Below, piece by piece: positions 1-8,014 of a stretch of 64,000 nucleotides of DNA. How positions within the stretch are numbered: the stretch's first letter is position 1; the number at the start of each line of letters is the position of its first letter. Below the pieces are notes generated by a model. It did not search any database, was not told the origin of the DNA, and was given only the letters and a program-made list of their open reading frames with translations. Position numbers and translations under genes: made by a program. This DNA is from JAKAFX01 sp049965715 (lineage in GTDB: Archaea > Thermoplasmatota > Thermoplasmata > Thermoplasmatales > Thermoplasmataceae): the NCBI GenBank assembly GCA_049965715.1, contig JBMFWA010000001.1, forward strand, positions 131,004-195,003, written 5' to 3'.

Positions 1-332
1 ACATCTTTTGTGATTTCGATAGCGAAAGAAATGATATTGCCATACTCCCCAATAGGTGTTTCAACGCGAGTTTGCTGTAAAGGAAGAAACAGAAGATCAA
101 ACTTCTGGAGAATATAGAGAATTGCTGCGTATGAACTGGTGGCTCTGTCCCCTGAAAGTTCATCCATTAGAGTCACAAAATTTTTGTTTCTTGACAGAAC
201 TGAACTCAGTTCCATGATAACTGGTTCTGAGATTACCTTCCCCGGTGTCTTGAGCACCTCGATCGAGCTTATGCCTGACGGGTCTGCCGGATCAAGTGCA
301 GAGACAATTACACTCGTGTCAATGTATTTCAA
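1..332 (-). CDS. VapC-like PIN-domain toxin, 3' end outside window
   Basis: The minus-strand frame is open from a TTG at 332 to the left edge, giving a protein that begins LKYIDTSVIVSALDP and later has VIMELSSVLSR. That is the PIN layout: a first Asp at residue 5 and a conserved Glu near residue 41; the remaining acidic residues lie beyond the window. PIN proteins of this type are metal-dependent RNases acting as toxins. The TTG overlaps the TGA of the upstream antitoxin gene by two bases, so translation is probably coupled. No ATG fits the N-terminal motif, which is why TTG was chosen. The pairing supports a VapBC-like module; the RNA target is unknown. Confidence 0.75.
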   Translation of the reverse strand, partial: MKYIDTSVIVSALDPADPSGISSIEVLKTPGKVISEPVIMELSSVLSRNKNFVTLMDELSGDRATSSYAAILYILQKFDLLFLPLQQTRVETPIGEYGNIISFAIEITKD

Positions 333-592
333 TTGAATCTGTCCCTATTAATAAGAAGATCCTTGAGGCTACCTGACAATTCGATAGGGATCCTTCCGAT
401 AGATTTCTCCATGAACTTAAGTTTCTCAACTTTTTCAGAAACTTCTGGAAATTTGTTAGTAGCAGTTATTCCCATTGATAAAATATACCTTAGTGCCTCG
501 CTCTTCGTCTTGAAAAGGCCCGACCAAAGCAATCTATTAACGAATCTGGCTGTCTCTTCATAAATTCTGATTTGGATGGTTTGTTTTGCCAT
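329..592 (-). CDS. Ribbon-helix-helix antitoxin (VapB-like)
   Basis: The gene encodes an 87-residue protein starting MAKQTIQIRIYEE. The N-terminal beta strand (QTIQIRIYEE) followed by two helices (TARFVNRLLWSGLF, KTKSEALRYILSMGI) is the ribbon-helix-helix DNA-binding fold. The C-terminal part, about residues 50-87, would wrap the toxin. An ATG further upstream (754) is in frame, but the stretch before residue 1 looks non-coding and contains a palindrome typical of an operator, so the start at 592 is preferred. It lies directly upstream of, and overlaps, the PIN gene. It most likely neutralises the toxin and represses its own promoter. Confidence 0.75.
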   Translation of the reverse strand: MAKQTIQIRIYEETARFVNRLLWSGLFKTKSEALRYILSMGITATNKFPEVSEKVEKLKFMEKSIGRIPIELSGSLKDLLINRDRFN

Positions 593-594
593 TA

Positions 595-614
595 CAATTA
601 CGTACTTGTAATTG
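595..614. promoter_or_regulatory. Palindromic operator candidate of the VapBC-like pair
   Basis: CAATTAC and GTAATTG form a perfect 7-base inverted repeat with a 6-base spacer, ending three bases before the antitoxin ATG. A further CAATTAC copy lies at 661-667. Position and symmetry fit autoregulation by a ribbon-helix-helix antitoxin. The assignment is inferred. Confidence 0.45.
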
Positions 615-857
615 AATATATCAAATATTTCATGTCTCTGCAGTTCATTTTGTGCCAGTTCAATTACGGGTGAAATAAAACACAAATATAGTATTTCAGG
701 TGAAAAGCTTCTATAGGGATTTGAATCGACCTTCTGAATACGAATCATAATCAAATTGCTTAATACAAAGGAAAATTGTAGTTGACAAGCATTTTATTTC
801 CTTTGATCTTCACAGTTTTGTCTCACTATTTAAGGGGGCAGACCATAAACAAGAATT

Positions 858-1180
858 TCAGATAACTACTATGTCTATGTCGGTTACTTTTACGATTTGA
901 AGGAAATCTCTGTCTAACGTGGCTATTTTATTAGCCCCTGCCACAATTGCAATCCCAGCTATTAGGGTATCAAGTGCATTAACTGGGATGCCAAGTTTGA
1001 ACAATCCGCCCATGATGCGCGATGACTCCTCCGCGCTCTTCTGATCGAGAGGTAGAACGACGGAACGTCGGAGAAATGCTCTGATCGTGCGTTCCTCATT
1101 CTTCAATCCCTTATGATATACGGGGGTGAGCAGTTCATATTGAGAAATTACTGTTGTGTATATACTGTCGTGTTTCTTCT
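858..1180 (-). pseudogene. PIN-domain gene lacking its N-terminus
   Basis: From about base 1165 downward the minus strand encodes a recognisable PIN C-terminal part: IYTTVISQYELL, then LGIPVNALDTLIAGIAIVAGANKIATLDRDFLQI. The middle Glu, the Asp of ALDTLIA and the terminal Asp of TLDRDF are present. The first strand with the first catalytic Asp is absent, because the sequence upstream belongs to the truncated radical SAM gene in another frame. The open frame formally extends to 1262, but residues before the PIN part are radical SAM sequence read out of frame. It is probably not a working toxin. Confidence 0.7.
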
Positions 1181-2032
1181 CGCCTCCCTTACAAGCCTTT
1201 CTATGGGAAAATCCCTCTTTTTCCTTAGATTTGGTGCGCAGAAATCGCAACCTCTTCCACATCCTCTCATTATCTCAATTGTTCCTGTAAGGGTAGGTCT
1301 GGTTATTTCAGGAATGTCCTCCAGACTAAGAATGCTGTTTGTCATGGACCGGATAACATCACTCGAGTCATAATTCATTATATTCTGGAAGATATCTGGT
1401 GCGGTGGTGTCTGCTTCTCCCTCTACAACGTAATCCACTCCGAGTTCGTTCTTAACCCATGGATCAATTTCACTCTTGTTGTGGTGGGGCGATTCGCTTT
1501 TAAGATCAAGCTTCGCTTCTCTGCTTCTTGGCGTATCGACACGCCTCATGTAATCGGTGAACGGTCTGAGTAGTTGCCAGGATCCGGGACCCCCCACCAC
1601 AACCTTGAATTTATAGTGTTCCTTAAGTTTCTTCAGGGTTTTTGTCAATCTTATGAACCACTCCCTGTTCCAAGGATCATTGCTCCAGCTGATTGCTGTG
1701 TCTACTGTTCCAATACCTAGAGGACTCATCTCTGTAAGCCCAACTATCTTCGTATTTTCATTTATAGCCTGAAGAATCCGATTAGGGTGTTGCGCCAGAA
1801 CGCTTTCGTTGCCAAATTTTAGTGCTATTGATTCCTGTATTCTCCTTAATCCAAGAGGTGCTAGGCGAAGTTCACCGGAGTTCTTGTCAAAGGTATCTCC
1901 TGTAGGACAAATCATGCTATATATTGGCCGGGGTGAGATCTTTGCAGGGCCGCATGAAAGGAAACCGAATAGAAAATTCCCCCTGAAGTTCGACACCTGA
2001 GATCGATCTGCTGACAATACAAATTCCCGCAT
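1148..2032 (-). pseudogene. Radical SAM protein truncated just after its FeS motif
   Basis: The 294-residue frame begins MREFVLSADRSQ. Its N-terminal part (VGLTEMSPLGIG and VVVGGPGSWQLL) resembles the cobalamin-binding-like domain of B12-type radical SAM proteins. The radical SAM motif CGRGCDFC (CxxxCxxC, residues 258-265) follows, but the protein ends only 29 residues later, so nearly the whole TIM-barrel core is missing; relatives are usually around 500 residues. The last residues run into the remains of a PIN gene in a different frame, which points to a deletion or recombination. An active enzyme is not expected. The original substrate is unknown. Confidence 0.75.
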
Positions 2033-2107
2033 AAAGAGATAAGGTGTCTCTGTTATATAGATACGTAAGTAAAAAAAATATTACTGCATAACCAGCATAC
2101 ACATACT

Positions 2108-2725
2108 TCATGAGTCCGTATTTTGGCCGTTCTTACCCACCCATCTCTTCTCGATTGCCCAGAGTGCTGCATTGTATCCCTTCGAGGCTTTCCTCATGAG
2201 CGACTGCACCCTCTTTCTTGATCCGAAATCCTTCCACCTCTCCACGAATGCTTTCCGATCAACGTTTTCTGTCATCTCTATCAGCGTTGCGCGTGAAACA
2301 TCCTGCGGGATCATGAATGTACTTTTCCCGTAGTTTGCGATGAACCCGTCCCACGACCGGAATCCACTCATTCTCCTGTAACCGGCCTTGTTGTGCCTTA
2401 TCGTGATTTCCAGGCCGTTGTCGGTTCTCGGTATCTTTTTGTCGTCATAGCAGAAGAAGAGGCCGTCCCAGTGATGTTCGATCGTATCAACCATGGCTGT
2501 GAGATCGGAATAGATCCCACCTTCTGCGATCTTTGCCTTCACGGTTTCCAGGAAATCTTCAAGGGATTTTATCACGTCCTCAGATGGTGATCCCGAATCA
2601 AGTATTCCCCTCAGCCTGTTTGCATATCTCACGAGAGATGCTATTGCATGATACTGATCCCGGAATTCCCTCCACCTGCATGTTATCCTGAAAATGCGGA
2701 CCACATCCATGTCATCCCTTTCCAT
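2108..2725 (-). pseudogene. Transposase C-terminal fragment
   Basis: The 205-residue frame contains HHWDGLFFCYDD, IPRTDNGLEITIRHNK and YRRMSGFRSWDGF. This is the layout of the C-terminal part of DDE transposases, where the final acidic residue sits in a TNN/TDN-x-LE motif. The N-terminal catalytic region is absent. It may derive from an IS66-like family, possibly the same family as the N-terminal fragment at 5369-5785, but the two lie on opposite strands. It sits in a cluster of broken insertion sequences and is presumably inactive. The family assignment is tentative. Confidence 0.55.
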
Positions 2726-2734
2726 GACAGTAGA

Positions 2735-3286
2735 TCAAAATTCACCTCCAGAGTGCCCATTTGACTGAACAAGATTTGTAACAAAAGGATTGGTTCTAAT
2801 CAGACCTGAGGCGATGAATATCCTCATATTGTCAGCTATTATTCTCACCCGAGATACAATATTCAGCAGAACCCACATGTTGTAGATGAGTATTGCAAGA
2901 TAGAAATATAACAGCCTGATTTTGTGCTTCCTCGACGTTGTCTTTGCAAGAAATTTTCGAATCATTCGATACCCGGTTTCTATCCCCCATCTTTTTCTAT
3001 ACAGTTTAAGCAGCTTCTTCGGTGAAATATCCATGTTTGTTGCGAATACATATAACGTCCAACCCTTCTTGCTGTGTCCATATATGGAAACGACATGGAA
3101 TGAGGCCTGATCCTTTTTTCTTCTGTGGTGTGAAGAGGTTGTATATTTCATATCTATTTCCTCCCCTTTACACTCTTTGCCAAGCTTGGGTGCATGTATC
3201 ACAAAATTCATGCCAATGGAAATCAGGTAATTTATCAGCATCCTATAATAAGTTTCCTTAACTGAAATTTGATGTAACAGATTCAT
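2735..3286 (-). pseudogene. ISH3/IS4-like transposase, C-terminal half
   Basis: The 183-residue frame carries the motif YRKRWGIETGYRMIRKFLAK, the Y-x-K/R-R-W-x-I-E signature around the catalytic Glu of IS4/ISH3-like DDE transposases, followed by the usual hydrophobic helix LYFYLAILIYNMWVLLN. The two catalytic Asp residues, expected in the first half of a roughly 350-residue protein, are missing, so the element is truncated. The gene ends nine bases from the next transposase fragment. Confidence 0.7.
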
Positions 3287-3332
3287 AGCTGCCGCTCACC
3301 CATATGTGTTTCGCGTATTTCCTTTCCTTAGT

Positions 3333-4498
3333 TTATTCCAATTTCCTGAACTTCTCAGGTATCTCAAACGGTTTGTTGTTATGCCATACCGACCATATGA
3401 TATGGCACTGTTTCCTTGATGCTGCCACCATTGCTTTCTTCTTTGGCATTCCACCATCTACCTTGCGGTGATAGAATTCTGATATGACCGGATTTCCCCT
3501 TATTGCAGCAAGTGTGCTCTGGTATATTGCTGATCTAAGTGCTGAATCTCCCCTTTTTGATATTGATCTCTGGGATCTCTGTTTTCCACTCTCTTTAATG
3601 ACAGGATCAATGCCTGCAAACGCAACAAGCTTCTCTGCATTCTCAAAACGATTGATGTCACATATCTTTCCGAGAATTACAGATCCTGTTACTGGGCCTA
3701 TTCCCGGAATGCTCATTATGACATGATTTCCAATTACTGGATCAGATTTCATTGCTTTCTCAAAACTCTTCTTTTCATCCATCAGCACTTTCAGTATCCT
3801 GATAAGAGAGGATATCTCCATCCTCAGTGATCTTTCCAGGTTCATATTTGAAGGGGAATCTGCTGCAATCTTCATGATTTTGTCATATCTTCTCTTGGAC
3901 ACATATTTCTCAATTTCACCAGTATCAGCTGAAATGAAATCTTCAGGTGTCATATATCTGCTCAACATGTCAAGGGTATCTTCATCCATATCAACTGCAT
4001 TTGACAGTCCCGGGAATATCATGTCCATTGCCCTTATGAGATTGTTCTTTGATATTCGTATCTTATCCGTAACAATGCTGTAAGCTGTTATTAATTCCCT
4101 GAGATTCCTGAAATTATCAGGCACGACAAATGTTTCCTTCTCTTCCCTTATCATGAGGTATCATGCAATTGATTCCGCATCAATAGCATCGTTGGTTGTC
4201 TTCCTTACCCTTGATTTCTTCATGCCTCTCACCTCAAGACCGTTGAGAATACGTATCTGGAATCCGTACGTTCTCAGGTGGTTGTATAACGGAATGTGGT
4301 ATATTCCTGTTGATTCCATTCCAATCTTCATCATGGTACCGGTGGATTTCAGTGTCCTGATCAGATCCGATAGCTCTTTGAACCTTTCGTTCCTGTTCTC
4401 CCTATTGCTTCCCCTGCATAAAATATTGAGGGTATCATCCATTGCGCAATAATCAAACTTATCCTTGGCCAGATCTATTCCTACAAAAATATTTTCAT
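3333..4498 (-). pseudogene. IS110-family transposase with nonsense and start-region lesions
   Basis: The N-terminal DEDD domain (VGIDLAKDKFDY, MESTGIYHIPLYNHL, TTNDAIDAESIA) and the C-terminal Transposase_20 domain (IPGIGPVTGSVILGKI, FAGIDPVIKESG, LRSAIYQSTLAA) lie in one frame, separated by a single in-frame TGA at 4161-4163. A C-to-T change from CGA would explain it. At the 5' end an ATG at 4498 gives MKIFL and then a stop, while the catalytic frame reads IFVGIDLAK, so the run of five T's probably suffered a length change. Two independent lesions make this a dead copy. IS110 elements lack terminal inverted repeats, and no boundary could be set. Confidence 0.8.
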
Positions 4499-4704
4499 GC
4501 TGTCACCAGCCAGTTCCACTCCCAATCTCTTCCATTCACCACAGACTTGTCTTTTATCCGCAGACATGCTGCAACATCCCATCCGGGTACGGAATGAAAG
4601 AAGGGAGACGCATGCTGATCCACGAGGACTAACCTCAAGATCAAGAGCGCGTATCCCTGGCCAGTTCATGGAATCAGAACTGGCTAAAAAGAATATACAA
4701 GATC

Positions 4705-5253
4705 ATGGCAAAAAGAATAAGGATAAAACCAGGAACAATGCAGGATGCCTCCTTTATAGAGGCAGATAAGGGAGAATATGGCAAACCCAGGGGTGATGAA
4801 GCCAAGACAAGAAGATCTAAAGATGGAACATCAGCAGTAAAGAATCATGAGAATCATTTCGGATACAAAGTCCATACACTGGTCAATGAGATCAAGATCA
4901 TCGAAAAATTGTCAGTAACACCAGCAAATGTTCATGATTCACAGATCGATCTCAGCATTCCTGGCATTATATGCTACCGTGATAAGGGGTATTTTGGTTC
5001 TGAATGTAAAGGAATCAACGGTACAATGGATCGATCCGTAAGGAGGCATCCCTTACCTGTGAAAAGCATAAGGAGGAATCTCAGAATATCCAGAATCAGA
5101 TCAGCGGTGGAACATCCCTATGCATTCATGAAGAGGATGTTCCACTTCTTCCATGTAATGGTAACAACAGTACAGAGGGTCAGGGTCAAGACTTATTTCA
5201 CCGCCATGTGTTATAATCTTGTGAGGGCAGGATTTCTTGACAGGATAGCGTAA
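4705..5253 (+). pseudogene. IS5-like transposase, C-terminal catalytic part
   Basis: The 182-residue frame contains FIEADKGEYGKPRGDE (first Asp region), HFGYKVHTLVNE, ANVHDSQ, a second Asp in YRDKGYFGSECKG, and the catalytic Glu in RSAVEHPYAFMKRMFHFF. This is the DDE_Tnp_1 core of IS5-family transposases. The usual N-terminal domain of about 100 residues is missing or out of frame: upstream in the same frame only residues such as SSWNQNWLKRIYKI can be read back to a stop near 4633. The start is therefore nominal. It lies head to head with the IS110 remnant and is presumably inactive. Confidence 0.7.
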
Positions 5254-5368
5254 GCCATCGACATTCAGGAAAAATACACAGAGAATTCAGAGAAAGTTGA
5301 ACTGTTTACCCATAATTTTAATGGATTTTGAAGAAATATTAAGGTTTCTAACATAATATATTCTGAAA

Positions 5369-5785
5369 TTGATGGTTTTGGAAAAACCTCATGTGTCAAT
5401 GGAGAAATGTCCGGAATACAGCCATATTCTGGGATCTCCCTTAAGAACGGAGAAAAAGACAATATTCGATATTTCGCCACCGCAGAAGATCAGGGTGACA
5501 GAATACGATCTTGATGTGTACAGGTGCAGTATCTGCGGGACCGAGGTGAAAGCGAAACACAGGGATTATCCGCAGACATGTGATATGGGGATATACCTGT
5601 TGAACTATATCGCTATGTTGAAACTTGAGTTCCGCATGAAATTCATTGTCAGTGTTGCATGCAGACCCTTGGATTTGCACGTTTTGTCGTTAATTATTGG
5701 GAATTATGTATGTGCACTTTCATGGATCCTGGGATACGGGACCCCTAGGCTTTTCAGGATATCAGAAATTAGACAAATAGTGTAA
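5369..5785 (+). pseudogene. IS66-like transposase, N-terminal zinc-binding fragment
   Basis: The 138-residue frame (TTG start) shows the zinc-ribbon region of IS66-type transposases: KCPEYSHILGSPLRTEKKTI, ISPPQKIRVTEYDLDVYRCS, CGTEVKAKHRDYPQ and DMGIYLLNYIAML. The first knuckle reads CPEY where CPxC is expected, so one zinc-binding Cys is lost, and after about residue 90 similarity ends and the DDE core is absent. It is a decayed fragment. Confidence 0.65.
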
Positions 5786-5848
5786 AGTTCCTCACAAGTC
5801 AACTTTTTTTTACTTTTCACTATTAATACTTCCCTCAAATATAGAAGC

Positions 5849-6244
5849 ATGGCTGAAGACAGTTTTATGAAAGGAATGGTACAGGCACTTGCCAATATGG
5901 CGGGCGAACAGAGAAAGACGATGCTGACAGACAAAATGAAGTCGTTTGCCAAGATGTCGGAAAATGAGAGATTTGCAGCGATGAGATCAATGCTAGTAGC
6001 TGCACTTGATCTTCCAGATGAGAAATACATGAATATCGCAAAAACAAGAACCAGTGTTATGATGTCCCTGCAGCAGAACGAGATGGAAACCTTAATGAAA
6101 TCACACATCCAAATCGTTAATGACCTGCCGGATGATCTAAAGAAGAAGGAGATGATGGCCATGAAGGGTATAATGCTGTCACTACCTGATCAACAGAGAG
6201 AGAACATGAAGAAGATGCTCAGTGGCCTTGGCATGCCACTTTAA
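5849..6244 (+). CDS. Unknown helical protein, Met-rich, 131 aa
   Basis: I do not recognise a family. The protein is almost entirely predicted helix, charged and rich in methionine (MVQALANMAGEQRKTML, SENERFAAMRSML, KKEMMAMKGIMLSL), with no signal peptide or membrane segment. A repeated pattern of short helices ending in LPDE/LPDD/LPDQ suggests an internal repeat of about 45 residues. It is followed closely by a membrane protein whose cytoplasmic C-terminus has a similar style (FASMDDEARYQYMKEMYDGM), so the two may interact. First gene of a probable three-gene operon. Confidence 0.7.
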   Translation: MAEDSFMKGMVQALANMAGEQRKTMLTDKMKSFAKMSENERFAAMRSMLVAALDLPDEKYMNIAKTRTSVMMSLQQNEMETLMKSHIQIVNDLPDDLKKKEMMAMKGIMLSLPDQQRENMKKMLSGLGMPL

Positions 6245-6284
6245 ACGTTGCTTAAATTGTTTGACATTTTCAGGTGATGCTAAT

Positions 6285-7565
6285 TTGATTAATACAGACA
6301 TACTTGGATCTATTTCTCAAGGTACCGGGATAGGGTGGTACATGCTTCCACCTATCCTGATTCTTTTATCCATAACCCTTACCATGACCCTCCCCATAAC
6401 AAAGAGGGTGAAATGGAGCAGCTATAGGAGACCGCTTTACGTCATAGCTGTCCTATTCGAAAACTGGATTTCAGTAATCGGTCTTGTGCTAATCTTGGCG
6501 TCACCGATAAATGTCGGCCCAGAAGAAGCTGCTGTTTACTTTATACTTGCAGTTAGTGTGTTTTGGGCAGCTACCATAGTCCTTGCCAGCAAGAGAATCC
6601 AGAGTAAGTTCATTCCTGAGATGGGTCTTTTCAGACCCGATCTCATATATCCCACCGGCGCGAACTTAGCCCGTGGTGAAATATTTGCAGGGCTTGGCCT
6701 GAAACTTATGCTTACCATTACTCCAGGATCGCTGAATAACTTTGCATGGTTACCAGTCTGGAACTGGTGGGGTCTTCTATGGGCCGTACTCGCAATGGTT
6801 CTGTTGGTTGCGGTAAGGGGCATGACAAAGGTCAAAGTTGTTCTCATGGGCAGGATGATACTCCAAAAGATGGAGGGATGGAGGGGAATACTTCTTGAAG
6901 AAGGGCTCCTCTATCTCGGCTTCACCGGACTTTCATATGGTTTCCTGAATGTATTCATGGGGTACATCCCCTTCGCAGTTCTGTACAACGCTTACTGGCC
7001 GGGAATTATAATCATGATCATTGCAGCCATAATTCTGGTACCAATCCGTGGTTATCTGAAGCACAAGGTTGACAGGTTGACCATGTCATATAGAAGAACG
7101 ATAGGCCTCATGGCAATACTCTACGTTGGTGTTTTGATCCTGATGTATGGAATGACTGTTATGCTCATGGGCAAATTCCTGGTTATATCCACTCCTTTAG
7201 GACTGCTACTGGGATTGTATCTCCAGGCTCTTGCGATCAGCGTGATAGTCTTCGGAAGAACACATTCAATCCAGAATGACAGAAGAGGGATGTTGCCTCA
7301 GATGCTGTGGGTCTTGTCACATGCCGACGAAGTTGATCGCCAGAGAGTCATGACTCAGAGGCTGATGCTTTTCGCCTCAATGGACGATGAAGCAAGGTAT
7401 CAGTACATGAAAGAGATGTATGACGGCATGATGGAATGCCCCGAAAACGTTCAGAGTATCATGATAGCCTCCCAGATGATTGCACTTTCCAGCCTTGGAA
7501 GTGAACCACGGTCCCTGTGTATGGCAACCATGGACAAAATAACGATGCATGTGGGGGGGAAATAA
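6285..7565 (+). CDS. Polytopic membrane protein of unknown function
   Basis: About eight hydrophobic helices can be counted (for example WYMLPPILILLSITLTM, LLWAVLAMVLLVAV, LGLLLGLYLQALAISVIVF), followed by a soluble tail of about 80 residues with helices like those of the preceding 131-residue protein. The frame is open from 6222, inside that upstream gene. AGGTGATG at 6272-6279 is a good ribosome-binding site six bases before a TTG at 6285, so this start was preferred. No transporter or enzyme signature was recognised. The gene is followed at once by a 61-residue membrane protein, which fits a membrane complex. Confidence 0.65.
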   Translation: MINTDILGSISQGTGIGWYMLPPILILLSITLTMTLPITKRVKWSSYRRPLYVIAVLFENWISVIGLVLILASPINVGPEEAAVYFILAVSVFWAATIVLASKRIQSKFIPEMGLFRPDLIYPTGANLARGEIFAGLGLKLMLTITPGSLNNFAWLPVWNWWGLLWAVLAMVLLVAVRGMTKVKVVLMGRMILQKMEGWRGILLEEGLLYLGFTGLSYGFLNVFMGYIPFAVLYNAYWPGIIIMIIAAIILVPIRGYLKHKVDRLTMSYRRTIGLMAILYVGVLILMYGMTVMLMGKFLVISTPLGLLLGLYLQALAISVIVFGRTHSIQNDRRGMLPQMLWVLSHADEVDRQRVMTQRLMLFASMDDEARYQYMKEMYDGMMECPENVQSIMIASQMIALSSLGSEPRSLCMATMDKITMHVGGK

Positions 7566-7751
7566 ATGGGAAACGTGTTTGAAAATCTTCCAAAGCTTCC
7601 AAAACTTATTGGCAGAATGGTGATCATCGATTATGCTGCGCTCATAGCAGTCATCATTTACTCGATTATCACTGGAAATTTATCAATTTTTGCTATAGGC
7701 ATAATTGGAATTCCTATTATATACTTCCTTCAGAGACTCGGAGCTGGATAA
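7566..7751 (+). CDS. Small two-helix membrane protein, 61 aa
   Basis: The ATG follows the TAA of the upstream gene directly, with a G-rich ribosome-binding site (GGGGGG, 7553-7560 region) overlapping that gene's end. The protein has two hydrophobic stretches, VIIDYAALIAVIIYSII and IFAIGIIGIPIIYFL, separated by TGNLS. Its size and tight coupling suggest an accessory subunit of the upstream membrane protein. Function unknown. Confidence 0.6.
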   Translation: MGNVFENLPKLPKLIGRMVIIDYAALIAVIIYSIITGNLSIFAIGIIGIPIIYFLQRLGAG

Positions 7752-7847
7752 TCCTGTAAACTGTTGCCCGAAAATGTTTCATGGGTGATTTCCAACCCGT
7801 TCTTCATAATTTAACATGAAGCATTCATGGCGTACTGTTTGCGGTAT

Positions 7848-7961
7848 TCACTTTTTTCGTGATTGCTCAACAACATTGGATTCATACCCAGTCTCAGTCA
7901 GGGCAACAGCGATCTCATCTGGCTTTGTAATTACAGGTAGTAGAAAAACTGCAGCATTCAT
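7848..7961 (-). pseudogene. Possible remnant of a heavy-metal-associated (HMA) domain
   Basis: A 37-codon frame encodes TKPDEIAVALTETGYESNVV near its end. This matches the last helix and strand of HMA metal-binding domains (x-P-D-E-I-x-x-A-I-x-x-x-G-Y-x-A-x-V-V). The GMTCxxC metal loop is not readable in frame upstream. It is most likely the tail of a decayed MerP/CopZ-like gene in the gap before the MFS gene. Confidence 0.3.
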
Positions 7962-8014
7962 AACCAAAGCCCTTCATTGATGTATTACAGGCGCAGATTC
8001 TATTCAACGGGTCA

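Noticed and set aside
2108..5785. The fragments at 2108-2725 and 5369-5785 as two ends of one transposase split by nested insertions
   Set aside because: They could be the C- and N-terminal parts of one IS66-like family, but they are on opposite strands, so simple nested insertion does not explain them.
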